Shown here: positions 18,247 to 26,870 of the stretch, one piece after another
How the letters are laid out: the number at the start of each line of letters is the position of its first letter
Position numbering within the stretch: the stretch's first letter is position 1
Assembly (NCBI RefSeq): GCF_001187555.1
Contig: NZ_LFIJ01000001.1
Coordinates: 1,824,078 to 1,888,077 of the forward strand
DNA: 64,000 nt
Direction of reading: 5' to 3'
Origin: Gilvimarinus polysaccharolyticus
Lineage (GTDB): Bacteria > Pseudomonadota > Gammaproteobacteria > Pseudomonadales > Cellvibrionaceae
The notes under the pieces: generated by a model
Seen by the model: the letters and a program-made list of their open reading frames with translations, nothing else
Told to the model about the DNA's origin: nothing
The model's database searches: none
Position numbers and translations under genes: made by a program

Positions 18247-20402
18247 CGCTCGCCGCCACGTTTCCAAGTGTGGAATTTTTCAAGCCACTGTAAAATTCGC
18301 TCGGGCTTATGAGCTTTTTTCCATTCGCCTGCCGTGTACTTATTGGCTTCTGACAACGTAGGGTAAGCGTGAATCGTACCCAGTATTTTATTGAGCCCAA
18401 GACCATGGCGCATGGCTAAAACAAATTCCGCCAGTAGGTTACTGGCCTCGGCGGCCACAATCACCACACCTAATATTTTGTCTTTACCCTTAGGCGTTAA
18501 CACTTTAATGAACCCTGTTGTCGCACTATCGGCAATGGCCCGGTCCAGCTCATCCAACTCAAAGCGAGTCACTTCGTAATCAATGCCTTGCTCAATAGCG
18601 TCGGCCTCACTCAGGCCAACACGAGCCACCTCTGGATCAATAAACGTCGTCCAAGGGATAACGCGATAATCCACCTTGAAGCGTTTAAATTGCCCAAACA
18701 GCGCGTTAACGGCGGCATACCAAGCCATGTGCGCGGCAACGTGAGTAAACTGATACGGCCCCGCAACATCTCCCGCGGCATAAATATTAGGGTAAAGGGT
18801 TTCCAGATACTCGTTGGTCGCAACAGTGCGCTCGGTAACAACACCCAACGTTTCTAAGCCATAACCGGTCAAGCGAGCTTTACGGCCTACGGCCACTAGC
18901 AGCTGATCAAACGCTAAACGTTTTTCTTGGCCGTTGTGTTTTACCACCAAATATTTATCGTCGCCGTCGCGCTCACAGCGCAGCGCCTCATGCTCGGTTA
19001 GCACCTCGACGCCATCTGCCGTCATGACTTGATGGGCCAACTCGGACACCTCTTTATCTTCTTTAGCCATAATACGTGCGCCGCGCTCGACCTGGCTTAC
19101 CTGCGAGCCCAAGCGCGCAAAAGCATGCGACAGCTCGGAGCCAATAGGCCCACCACCGAGCACAATCAATCGCTTAGGGGGTGCGTCTAATTCGGCAAAG
19201 CGATCCCAAAGCGTGTCGCTGGTCACATAGCCGACCTCGTCTAACCCCGGCAGCTCGGGCACTAATGGCTGAGCACCGGCGGCAATAATGATGCTACGTG
19301 TTGTCAGCCGCTGGGTGCCGCCATCGTTAAGGGCAATATCAACGGTCCAAGGGTCGACAATAGTGGCGTAGCCTTCCACGACATCTACACCTAAACTGGT
19401 ATAGCGCTCGACGCTATCATGCGGCTCTACCTCTTTAATCACTCGATGAACACGGGCCATGACCGCGCGAAAACTAAACTCGGGCTGGGTAGCGGCTAAA
19501 CCGTATTGATCTGCGTGACGCATTTGCTGCGCGACTTTAGCGCTTTTAATCAGGGCTTTACTGGGGACACAGCCATAATTAAGGCAATCACCGCCCATTT
19601 TATGAGCCTCGACCAGTGTAACTTTGGCCTTAACCGTCGCCGCAATATAGGCCGATACTAAACCTCCAGCGCCGCCACCAATAACCACTAAGTTGCGATC
19701 AAAGTGTTTCGGTTTTTGCCAACCTTTATACACTCGCTGACGCTGAACCAAGCGCACGATGGCTTTAGCGAGCCACGGAAAAACACCTAACAACGCAAAC
19801 GATAAAATCAAACCGGGCGAGAAGATCCCGCCAACACTGTCGATCTCAGCCAGCTGTGTTCCGGCATTAACATACACAATTGTGCCGCCCAACATGCCCA
19901 ACTGACTAACCCAGTAAAAGGTCCAGGTTTTTAACCGAGTAAGTCCCATCACTAAGTTGATAATAAAAAACGGAAACACCGGCACCAGGCGTAAGGTAAA
20001 CAAATAAAATGCTCCTTCACGCTCGACTCCACGGTTAATGGCTTTTAGCCGGTCACCAAAGCGGCGTTCAACCGAGCCCCGCAGTAAAAATCGGGCCGCC
20101 AAAAATGCCAAGGTGGCACCAATACTTGAGGCAAAAGAGACCAGTAACAGGCCTTGGGTAAGACCAAACAAAGCGCCACCGGCCAGCGTCATAATGGCGG
20201 CCCCCGGTAAAGACAACGCCGTTACCAACACATACACAGCAAAAAAGGCTAATGGCACCGCCAGCGGGTATTGGTTTAACCAAAGGTCAAACTGAGCTTG
20301 GCTGTTTTTAAGTTGTGCCAAGGTTAAGTAGTCATTTAGGCCTGTGGCAAAAAAAGTGGTGATTAGTGCAATAATAATCGCCACTATTAATAAACGTTTC
20401 AT
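18243..20402 (-). CDS. Fused TVP38/TMEM64 membrane protein and FAD-dependent disulfide oxidoreductase
   Basis: 719 residues. Residues about 1-230 form a TVP38/TMEM64 (SNARE-associated, YdjX/YdjZ-like) membrane domain with 'GAAIMTLAGGALFG'. The rest is a class I pyridine nucleotide disulfide reductase like mercuric reductase: FAD loop 'VVIGGGAGGLVSAY' (about 240), redox pair 'CLNYGC' (about 272 and 277), NAD loop 'IVLGGGPIGSE' and the C-terminal 'HAYPTLSEA' (His and Glu of the active-site base pair, about 677). No N-terminal HMA domain or C-terminal mercury-binding Cys pair. First gene of the seven-gene unit; true substrate is unknown. Confidence 0.88.
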   Translation of the reverse strand: MKRLLIVAIIIALITTFFATGLNDYLTLAQLKNSQAQFDLWLNQYPLAVPLAFFAVYVLVTALSLPGAAIMTLAGGALFGLTQGLLLVSFASSIGATLAFLAARFLLRGSVERRFGDRLKAINRGVEREGAFYLFTLRLVPVFPFFIINLVMGLTRLKTWTFYWVSQLGMLGGTIVYVNAGTQLAEIDSVGGIFSPGLILSFALLGVFPWLAKAIVRLVQRQRVYKGWQKPKHFDRNLVVIGGGAGGLVSAYIAATVKAKVTLVEAHKMGGDCLNYGCVPSKALIKSAKVAQQMRHADQYGLAATQPEFSFRAVMARVHRVIKEVEPHDSVERYTSLGVDVVEGYATIVDPWTVDIALNDGGTQRLTTRSIIIAAGAQPLVPELPGLDEVGYVTSDTLWDRFAELDAPPKRLIVLGGGPIGSELSHAFARLGSQVSQVERGARIMAKEDKEVSELAHQVMTADGVEVLTEHEALRCERDGDDKYLVVKHNGQEKRLAFDQLLVAVGRKARLTGYGLETLGVVTERTVATNEYLETLYPNIYAAGDVAGPYQFTHVAAHMAWYAAVNALFGQFKRFKVDYRVIPWTTFIDPEVARVGLSEADAIEQGIDYEVTRFELDELDRAIADSATTGFIKVLTPKGKDKILGVVIVAAEASNLLAEFVLAMRHGLGLNKILGTIHAYPTLSEANKYTAGEWKKAHKPERILQWLEKFHTWKRGGER

Positions 20403-20691
20403 ACGGTATCCCGTTGCGTTGGTCTTGGGCCCATTTAGACAAATAGGCCACGTTTGAGTAGTAGTCGCGCTAGATTCGATTTTCTTACAAAAAAATTTAA
20501 TAAAATTAAAAACAATGTGTAACCGTCATTAATAATAGACACTAAAGCACAAAATAATTGACTGTTTTTCATCCAGCCCTTACTGTACCCCACCGTTAAG
20601 CCCCCAAAGCTACTGCGTTAGCAGCTGGGTTAAAGGTTGATAAATAGTGGGGGAATAATAAATAAGAATAGAAAGTGACCAGAGCGCTGCG

Positions 20692-20892
20692 TTACGCTTT
20701 TGGCTCGTCATCGGGGTTAGGCTTACTTTTATAACGTTGCGCGGCCTGGCTCAAAAAATCTAGCTGCCCATCAAAACGGCGGCAGGCACTGCACATCATG
20801 GTATGAACCCGCAGCGCCATCCGTTCAGTCGCTGATAACGGACGCTCTTTTGATTCAGACATTAAGCGGGTTGCTCGACGACAATTCATCAT
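20692..20892 (-). CDS. Small zinc-finger (zf-HC2 type) anti-sigma factor candidate
   Basis: 66 residues with 'MNCRRATRLMSESKERPLSA' at the start and a 'HTMMCSACRRF' segment; Cys3, the His and two Cys at 34-37 fit an HCC-type zinc finger of anti-sigma factors. It lies 21 bases after the sigma-factor gene on the same strand and has an AGGAG site, so it most likely holds that sigma factor inactive. No membrane segment, so a soluble sensor. Confidence 0.72.
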   Translation of the reverse strand: MMNCRRATRLMSESKERPLSATERMALRVHTMMCSACRRFDGQLDFLSQAAQRYKSKPNPDDEPKA

Positions 20893-20913
20893 AATCAGTA
20901 GCTCCTGTTAATT

Positions 20914-21504
20914 TTACGGACGGTTCACCTTAAACCAGTGCTCTTCTAGACAGCCACGCAACCTGAGCCGAGCGCGATGCAACAACACATGTAAGTTACT
21001 AACACTTAAAGACAAAGACTCGCAGATTTCATCGGCGCTAAGGCCAATAAATTCGCGCATCATAAATACTCGCGCCTGCTGACCTGGCAAATGCTCAAGG
21101 CAAGAGTCAAATACTCGCCAAAAGTGCTTATCCTCTAGCGCCTGATCGGGGTTGGGCCACACGCCGGGGCGTTTACCGGCAGACCAAAGACCAATAGCTT
21201 TAAATGGATCATCTAAATCGCTCGGGGTATCGATATCCACCGCTTCGCTTGTAAGGTGTTTTTGGCGACGAAAATGATCGGTGATCTTATGCTTTAAAAT
21301 CGCAAACACCCAAGTCTTAAACGCCGCCGATGCGGTAAAAGATTCGGCATTTTTCAGTGCGCCGGCTAAGGCCTCTTGCACCGCATCTTCGGCCGCCGCA
21401 GTATCTGATATTTGCAACAAAGCAAAGCGAAACATTTGTCGCCTTAAATCATTTAGGTAATCCTTATCAAGCAATAAACTTTTAGGCTCAGTGGATAAAT
21501 CCAT
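20914..21504 (-). CDS. RNA polymerase sigma-70 family factor (ECF-like, TIGR02943 type)
   Basis: 196 residues with region 2 ('DAVQEALAGALKNAESF', 'AAFKTWVFAILKHKITDHFRR') and region 4 ('LPGQQARVFMMREFIGLSAD' and 'LHVLLHRARLRLRGCLE'), separated by a linker. Directs core polymerase to unidentified promoters, perhaps including those of the flavoprotein-TonB-ynj unit downstream on the same strand. Paired with the zinc-finger gene 20692-20892. Confidence 0.86.
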   Translation of the reverse strand: MDLSTEPKSLLLDKDYLNDLRRQMFRFALLQISDTAAAEDAVQEALAGALKNAESFTASAAFKTWVFAILKHKITDHFRRQKHLTSEAVDIDTPSDLDDPFKAIGLWSAGKRPGVWPNPDQALEDKHFWRVFDSCLEHLPGQQARVFMMREFIGLSADEICESLSLSVSNLHVLLHRARLRLRGCLEEHWFKVNRP

Positions 21505-21569
21505 GGTCTATTCTCATTAGTAACTAAAATTTATTGCTGCACGCCAGCAAACGGCTAGCACCACACAGC

Positions 21570-22415
21570 TTAGCGCCTTATAGTTTGATCGGCGTCGGTA
21601 GCATCAACCGTAGGTGGGGTAAGAAACGGCTGGATCAGCATTTTATCCAGCCGTAAGTCGGCCGGCTGACGAAACGCCTCAATCCCAATAACCATCCCCA
21701 GCTGGCCAGCGCTTGGCTGCTTGTTATAGGTTGTAAATAACCGGTCCCACCAAGGTAAATTAAACCCAAAGTTACTGTCGGTCTCTTGGCGAACAATAGA
21801 GTGATGCACACGGTGCATATCTGGCGTTACCACTATGAGTCTAGCCCATCGCTCGGCCCACGCTGGCAAACTAACGTTGGCATGATTAAATATTGCGGTG
21901 CTGCTTAGTACCACTTCAAACAACAACACCGCCAGTGCGGGTGCGCCAAGGGCAATAACCACCATGATTTTAAGCGCAATCGACAGCAGAATTTCTACCG
22001 GATGAAAACGTAAGCCGGTGGTGATATCAAACTCTAAATCGGTATGATGCACCCGATGTAAACGCCACAACCAAGGCACCCCATGAAATAAACGGTGCTG
22101 AAAATAGATGGTCAAATCCAACAAAATAAAACAGACCACTACGGCCAACCAACTGGGGAGCGCAATCAGGTTAAATAAGCCCCAGCCACGATCTGCCGCC
22201 AAGTAAGCGGCCCCTACCGCCGCCAAAGGGAAAAACAAACGCAACACCAGTGTATTTAACACCACAATCAGCAAGTTACTTGGCCAGCGCTGCCAGCGAC
22301 TAATGTTCTGTGGGCGAAAACCCGCTAGCGCCTCCCATAGCGCCATCGCCAATAAAAATGAGGCAAACACCCCCACTCTAATTAACGCCTCATGTGACAT
22401 GACAGTCGCCCCCAT
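21570..22415 (-). CDS. Sterol desaturase / fatty acid hydroxylase family membrane protein
   Basis: 281 residues, four or more membrane segments. The di-iron histidine boxes are visible: 'HRLFH' (HxxxH), 'HRVHHTD' (HxxHH) and a distal 'HRVHHS'. Probably an oxygen-dependent lipid hydroxylase or desaturase at the inner membrane; the lipid is not known. The ATG at 22415 has a GGAG site 7 bases upstream; a second ATG is five codons on. Adjacent to a TetR gene on the same strand. Confidence 0.85.
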   Translation of the reverse strand: MGATVMSHEALIRVGVFASFLLAMALWEALAGFRPQNISRWQRWPSNLLIVVLNTLVLRLFFPLAAVGAAYLAADRGWGLFNLIALPSWLAVVVCFILLDLTIYFQHRLFHGVPWLWRLHRVHHTDLEFDITTGLRFHPVEILLSIALKIMVVIALGAPALAVLLFEVVLSSTAIFNHANVSLPAWAERWARLIVVTPDMHRVHHSIVRQETDSNFGFNLPWWDRLFTTYNKQPSAGQLGMVIGIEAFRQPADLRLDKMLIQPFLTPPTVDATDADQTIRR

Positions 22416-22442
22416 TTAACACTCCAGTGTTTACCGCAAACC

Positions 22443-23024
22443 TTAGGCAATAATAGACTTAGCCTCTGCGGCAATAACATTAAGAGCCGACTCGTGATAA
22501 GCACCGCGCCCCAAAACCCGAATGGCCAACGCCAACGCCAGCATCGCTTTAGCCTTGGATTCCGGTTGAATATCTTGCCTAATCTCACCGCGCACCTGAC
22601 CAACTTCTATGCAGCGCCGAAAAAAGCCTTCTATTTCTCGCAAGCCGTTAGCAACGATGGCGTTCACCTCGGCATCGTGCTGTTGAGCTTCCAACACCGT
22701 ATTAAACAAAAAACAGCCTTTGTGCTCGGTATCTTCAACCGTGCTAATCACCAGATCATCAAAGAAACGGCTAATGGCCTGGCTGGGTTGGTCTAACGCC
22801 TCAAGCTTGGCCAATGTGGTTTTTCTGTACTCTTGGTCGTACTTAAGCAGCGACTTTACAAACAGAGCTCGCTTGCTGCCAAAAGCATTGTAAAGGCTGC
22901 CCCGATTAACCCCAGTTTCTTCGATAAGGTTAGTAATAGACGCCGATTCAAAACCTTTGCTCCAAAACACCTGCATCGACTTTTCTAGCGCTGTATCTAC
23001 ATCAAACGACTTTTCCCAGGACAT
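22443..23024 (-). CDS. TetR/AcrR family transcriptional regulator
   Basis: 193 residues. The N-terminal helix-turn-helix reads 'SITNLIEETGVNRGSLYNAFGSK' in two halves, typical of TetR, and the C-terminal domain is helical with Cys-containing 'TEHKGCFLFNT'. The ATG at 23024 gives the family start 'MSWEKSFDVDTALEKSMQVF'. The gene is divergent from the DoxX-like gene, with a perfect palindrome in the spacer (23162-23179), so it probably represses itself and that gene. Confidence 0.9.
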   Translation of the reverse strand: MSWEKSFDVDTALEKSMQVFWSKGFESASITNLIEETGVNRGSLYNAFGSKRALFVKSLLKYDQEYRKTTLAKLEALDQPSQAISRFFDDLVISTVEDTEHKGCFLFNTVLEAQQHDAEVNAIVANGLREIEGFFRRCIEVGQVRGEIRQDIQPESKAKAMLALALAIRVLGRGAYHESALNVIAAEAKSIIA

Positions 23025-23155
23025 ATTCTTACCTTCAACATCAACCAACAAGCAGCTTATACCGATCAGTATAACAAAAAGCTTACTAAACCCCCACCCT
23101 AATAGCCAAAACACTATAGTTATAAGGGTATTAACAATAAGACTAAAGGCCAGCG

Positions 23156-23185
23156 TTGACCGATCAGTTTAAACTGATCTAGACT
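23156..23185 (+). promoter_or_regulatory. Promoter with palindromic TetR operator
   Basis: TTGACC (23156-23161) and TAGACT (23180-23185), 18 bases apart, form a sigma-70-like promoter facing the DoxX-like gene. The spacer contains a perfect 18-base palindrome GATCAGTTTAAACTGATC (23162-23179), the usual layout for TetR repression. Predicted from sequence only. Confidence 0.6.
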
Positions 23186-23298
23186 AGACCAATCGGTACA
23201 GACTGTTACACAGCCAAATGGAGCTGCCTCCAGACGCTTAAATTTACCCTGCATACCGAGACAGCCCCCTTTAACCCACTCAATTTGAGGCAAGAACA

Positions 23299-23736
23299 TT
23301 GAATAGCGGACACACACCCAACAATCTAGAAAAACCATTAGCACGCTCACTGCTGGTATTACGCCTTGGCATATTTGTGGTTATGCTGCTGTGGACCATC
23401 GATAAGTTTGTTAATCCCACGCACAACACTGGGATATTGAGCGGCTTTTATGGCATTGATTGGCTGTCTCACAGCTCCTCATACATCATTGGCGGCCTCG
23501 AACTGATCCTTGTCATAGCCTTTGTGTGCGGCCTTTACCGCCGCTGGACTTATGGCACCGTTCTGGTCATTCATGCCATGTCCACGTTTATCTCTTACAA
23601 ACAATACCTGTCGCCTTTTGATCACATGTTGTTTTTTACCGCATGGCCCATGCTAGCGGCTTGTCTCGCACTATACTGGTTAAGAGACTGGGACAACTTA
23701 CTGGCCTTTGCTCAACGCAAAAAAACCAACGCCTAA
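23299..23736 (+). CDS. DoxX-like small integral membrane protein
   Basis: 145 residues with four hydrophobic helices and 'LLWTIDKFVNPTHN' after helix 1, a pattern of DoxX/DoxD-like membrane proteins. The start is TTG at 23299, with a GAGG ribosome site 8 bases upstream. No cofactor motif beyond the family. Faces the TetR gene across a palindrome and is its likeliest target. Confidence 0.7.
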   Translation: MNSGHTPNNLEKPLARSLLVLRLGIFVVMLLWTIDKFVNPTHNTGILSGFYGIDWLSHSSSYIIGGLELILVIAFVCGLYRRWTYGTVLVIHAMSTFISYKQYLSPFDHMLFFTAWPMLAACLALYWLRDWDNLLAFAQRKKTNA

Positions 23737-23997
23737 GAGCTTTACGTGGGTTATTAGTAGGGACTTTATAAGTGCGGGTTATGAATAAACAGCCGTCCAC
23801 CCATTACACGGCTGGCCCGCCGCTACTTTACGACACGCTAACGCCCGGCTCGATTGAGCGGCTAACCACCCCCCAAACGGGCTACGGCTACAGGTAAAGA
23901 TTCGGAGTCTAACGTGTAAGAAGATCGGCCCGGGCTCGACTAAGATGCACAACATCTATTAATGACTTAACCCCCAAACAAACAGAAGAGCATACTC

Positions 23998-24447
23998 ATG
24001 AGTAAAACCATACTGCTAGCTAGGCCCCACCCCTTTATTGTTACCGAGATGAAACCTATTCTAGAAAAGTGCGGCTACAATGCGCTAAGGCCAGAAAGCG
24101 TGGCCGACTTAGATGCTTATGCTAAGCGTTGCGATGCAGCCATCATCTCTTTAGCGGTTTACTCGGACATCGAAGCATCCGCCGAAGAAGTGGCGGCCAA
24201 AATACGTCAAGCCAACAGTAAAACCCCCATTATTTTTGCTTCACTTTTATCGTTCGACCGAGCTGAATTTATTATTTCTCGGCTACTACAAGCACTCGGC
24301 GTTAGCGCCAAAGTTGTCGGCACCTCAAACTCAACCGACTCACACCAAGCCGTCGCCTCATCGGTGCTTTATCTTGCGAAAGATGACCTAACAGACCCAG
24401 CTTTACGTGCGCGCGCCGAACAGCTATTACGACGCTACATTGGGTAA
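23998..24447 (+). CDS. Hypothetical protein, receiver-like fold
   Basis: 149 residues, not recognised. It opens 'MSKTILLARPHPFIVTEMKP' and alternates hydrophobic strands and helices ('AAIISLAVYSD', 'TPIIFASLLSF') like a degenerate response-regulator receiver, but the phosphorylatable Asp and the Lys are not evident. Possible functions are only speculative. A weak GAAGAG site lies upstream of the ATG. Confidence 0.55.
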   Translation: MSKTILLARPHPFIVTEMKPILEKCGYNALRPESVADLDAYAKRCDAAIISLAVYSDIEASAEEVAAKIRQANSKTPIIFASLLSFDRAEFIISRLLQALGVSAKVVGTSNSTDSHQAVASSVLYLAKDDLTDPALRARAEQLLRRYIG

Positions 24448-24659
24448 CGCAAAGTCATTACAGCCATGCACTGCTCAATATTTACTCAATCAAAAGCAAA
24501 GCACACAACAGATTTTTATACCCTAACCGCGCAGCATTTAGTAACCTACAAGTTACAAGTTATGCGCGGTAACCTATCTGCGCTTGTCACCCCTTTGGCA
24601 ACAACAAGCATCACACAATAAAATTAATCAGATTAAACGCACCACGGAAGCCTATCTTA

Positions 24660-24896
24660 ATGAATCGTTTTGGCCGCATCCTAATAAGCCGACAAATCGT
24701 TATCAACGCCCTACGTATCGCTTTAGTCGTAGGCACATTGCTTAATATCATCAACCATGGTGCAACACTGATGGACGGCCTACCCATCCCCTGGGGCCAT
24801 ATTGCCATGAATTTTATTGTGCCCTACTGCGTGGCCTCTTATAGCGCAGCCAAAAACAAAATGATGAATCAGGAGAAAAAATCCAAGACGATTTAA
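24660..24896 (+). CDS. NrtS-like small membrane protein
   Basis: 78 residues with two helices and the pattern 'ALRIALVVGTLLNIINHG' followed by 'FIVPYCVASYSAAKNK', which I associate with the nitrate/nitrite transporter NrtS family. If right, it forms a small channel-like carrier in the inner membrane. No nitrate gene is adjacent, so the role here is unclear. Confidence 0.55.
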   Translation: MNRFGRILISRQIVINALRIALVVGTLLNIINHGATLMDGLPIPWGHIAMNFIVPYCVASYSAAKNKMMNQEKKSKTI

Positions 24897-25047
24897 AATA
24901 AAGGGGCGGCAAAACAGCAGATTTTTTACCGCGCCGCTTAAGTAAGCAGCGCAATAGCAATAAATTTTTATTTATAGACGTGGGAATGCTATAACTGAGA
25001 GCGAGTCGGCAGGGATCTACTCAAATACAAATAGCTTTCGCAAAAGC

Positions 25048-25836
25048 TCAAAGCGCGTGTTTTTTTGCCGCCGTATCAAGTAACTCAAATTGACCTGTCG
25101 TTTGTGAATAAGCAATCATGTCAGAATCAAACGCATCACCAATATAGCCATGTTGCAATAACTCCTGTGGCGCAGCACAACGGCATTTACCCTTACCATC
25201 GAGCAGCCATATGGTATCCGCCAACTGTAAAGATAGTTCCAGATCATGACTGGAAAGAATAATCGTCGCCGCATTTTCGGCCGCATATTGTTTTAGCAGC
25301 AACATACTGGCAACTCGTCCGGGTAAATCCAGAAAAGCCGTTATTTCGTCCAACAGCATAACCGTAGGGTTCTGCGCAATGGCTCGGGCGATCATCACGC
25401 GCTGCTTTTCGCCATCGCTAAGATCATCCAAATAACGTCCGGCAAATGCCTGCGCCTGTGTTATTTTCAACGCGTTGTATACATGCTTTTTATCGGCATC
25501 ATTCAGCTGACCTCGCCAACCTGTGTGCGGGTGTCTACCCATGCTCACAGCATCTTCCACGGTTAAGCCAAGACCAAACTGCCTCTCCGTCAAAACCACC
25601 GCGACCTGACGAGCACGCTCCACCGGATTCATTACATGGATATTCTGTCCGGCAATCGTTACCTGTCCAGCCAAAGGCTGCTGCAGCCCAGCCAAAGTGC
25701 GCAGTAGCGTGGATTTTCCGGTGCCATTACGCCCCAACAGGCAAACCAAACCACTATGGGTTTGGATATTCAGGTTCTGCAAAACCGAACCTTTTTCACC
25801 GAAATAACCTACGGTCAAATCTTCCAACTCAATCAT
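25048..25836 (-). CDS. ABC transporter ATPase, FecE/BtuD type
   Basis: 262 residues with Walker A 'GRNGTGKST', signature 'LSDGEKQRVMIARAI' and Walker B 'VMLLDEI'. The ATG at 25836 overlaps the permease stop by 4 bases and gives the typical start 'MIELEDLTVGYFG'; upstream frame lacks family similarity. Drives import of a metal chelate or corrinoid with the FecCD-type permease and lipoprotein binding protein, all transcribed from the Zur-box side. Confidence 0.85.
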   Translation of the reverse strand: MIELEDLTVGYFGEKGSVLQNLNIQTHSGLVCLLGRNGTGKSTLLRTLAGLQQPLAGQVTIAGQNIHVMNPVERARQVAVVLTERQFGLGLTVEDAVSMGRHPHTGWRGQLNDADKKHVYNALKITQAQAFAGRYLDDLSDGEKQRVMIARAIAQNPTVMLLDEITAFLDLPGRVASMLLLKQYAAENAATIILSSHDLELSLQLADTIWLLDGKGKCRCAAPQELLQHGYIGDAFDSDMIAYSQTTGQFELLDTAAKKHAL

Positions 25837-26870
25837 GACTGTCGCCTTACAACGGAAGAAAATACCAACAGAAAAATCACCACAGGCGCGCCAATCATGC
25901 CAAGCACGGCATTGAGGTGAAGAAAATGCGCATCCCAAGGTAAATGCACGATCAAGTCAGCACTAAGAGCTAATGCAGCTCCAGCCAAAGCCGACAAAGG
26001 CAGCAATGGCAAAATTTGTGCAGAGCGAGAAATTGCGCGGGCTAAATGTGGAACAATAAGCCCGAGAAAAGTAATAGGACCGCAATAAGCTGTTACCGGC
26101 GCCACCAAAAGCACCACCGCCAACAAGGTAAGTCGCTGTAAGCGCGCCACATCCGTACCTAAACTGCGAGCATAAGTTTCCCCTAACAGTAAAGAGGTAA
26201 GCGCCTTACCGTTGTTTGCCGCCAATACCAAGCCTGCGCTTATCGGGAGCAACATCATCCCGATACTGTCGAAGCTTGCCGCTGCGAACGTACCATCAGC
26301 CCAACCTGAATAAACTTTACCCCCAACGCGGTTGGCAAAGTGGATGATTACGCTGACCAAGCCTTGCACAGAAAAGCCCAGCATCAACCCCACCACCAAA
26401 AGTGAAATAGTACTCACTCGTCGCGACAACGCCATCATCCCTAAAGCTGATAACAACACACCCAAGCCAGCAGCAAGCGTCAGGCTAAGACCGTCAAAAA
26501 CCTGAATAAACCCGATCGCAGCCGGCCCCACAAAACCAGCAGCAGCTATGACGATGGCGACTCCAAGCTGCCCACCCGCGGTCAACCCGAGAGACCAAGC
26601 ATCAGCCATCGGATTTCGAAATAAGGTTTGCATTAACACACCGCCAACCCCCAGAGCGGCCCCCGCCACAATCGCCATCAAAACGCGCGGCAGACGAATG
26701 TCACTAACAATATGATCGACGGTAAGATTGCCGGAGCTTCCAAATAAAGCTCCGACCACCTCTGAAAAAGTCAGTGCAACTTGCCCAACACTCAGAGAAA
26801 CAGCAACCAATAGAAATAACACAGACGCCAGTACTAAAGCGCCAAGCTGCACGCGGTTACGGCTATTCAT
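25833..26870 (-). CDS. FecCD-family ABC transporter permease
   Basis: 345 residues, about ten membrane helices. The family hallmarks 'RLPRVLMAIVAGAALGVGGVLMQTLFRNPMA' region and C-terminal 'GPITFLGLIVPHLAR' are visible. Imports iron-siderophore, haem, cobalamin or, here more likely, a zinc chelate. ATG at 26870 chosen for a short N-terminus; it overlaps the binding-protein stop by 8 bases. Frame remains open to 26915. Confidence 0.88.
   Translation of the reverse strand: MNSRNRVQLGALVLASVLFLLVAVSLSVGQVALTFSEVVGALFGSSGNLTVDHIVSDIRLPRVLMAIVAGAALGVGGVLMQTLFRNPMADAWSLGLTAGGQLGVAIVIAAAGFVGPAAIGFIQVFDGLSLTLAAGLGVLLSALGMMALSRRVSTISLLVVGLMLGFSVQGLVSVIIHFANRVGGKVYSGWADGTFAAASFDSIGMMLLPISAGLVLAANNGKALTSLLLGETYARSLGTDVARLQRLTLLAVVLLVAPVTAYCGPITFLGLIVPHLARAISRSAQILPLLPLSALAGAALALSADLIVHLPWDAHFLHLNAVLGMIGAPVVIFLLVFSSVVRRQS

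Noticed and set aside
18243-20402. Mercury resistance because of mercuric reductase-like protein and MerC proteins
   Set aside because: No HMA domain, no C-terminal Cys pair, no merR/merT/merP; the MerC-like genes belong to a zinc operon 10 kb away.
23781-23897. Possible 38-residue ORF
   Set aside because: No ribosome site, no family; GC-rich and probably chance.
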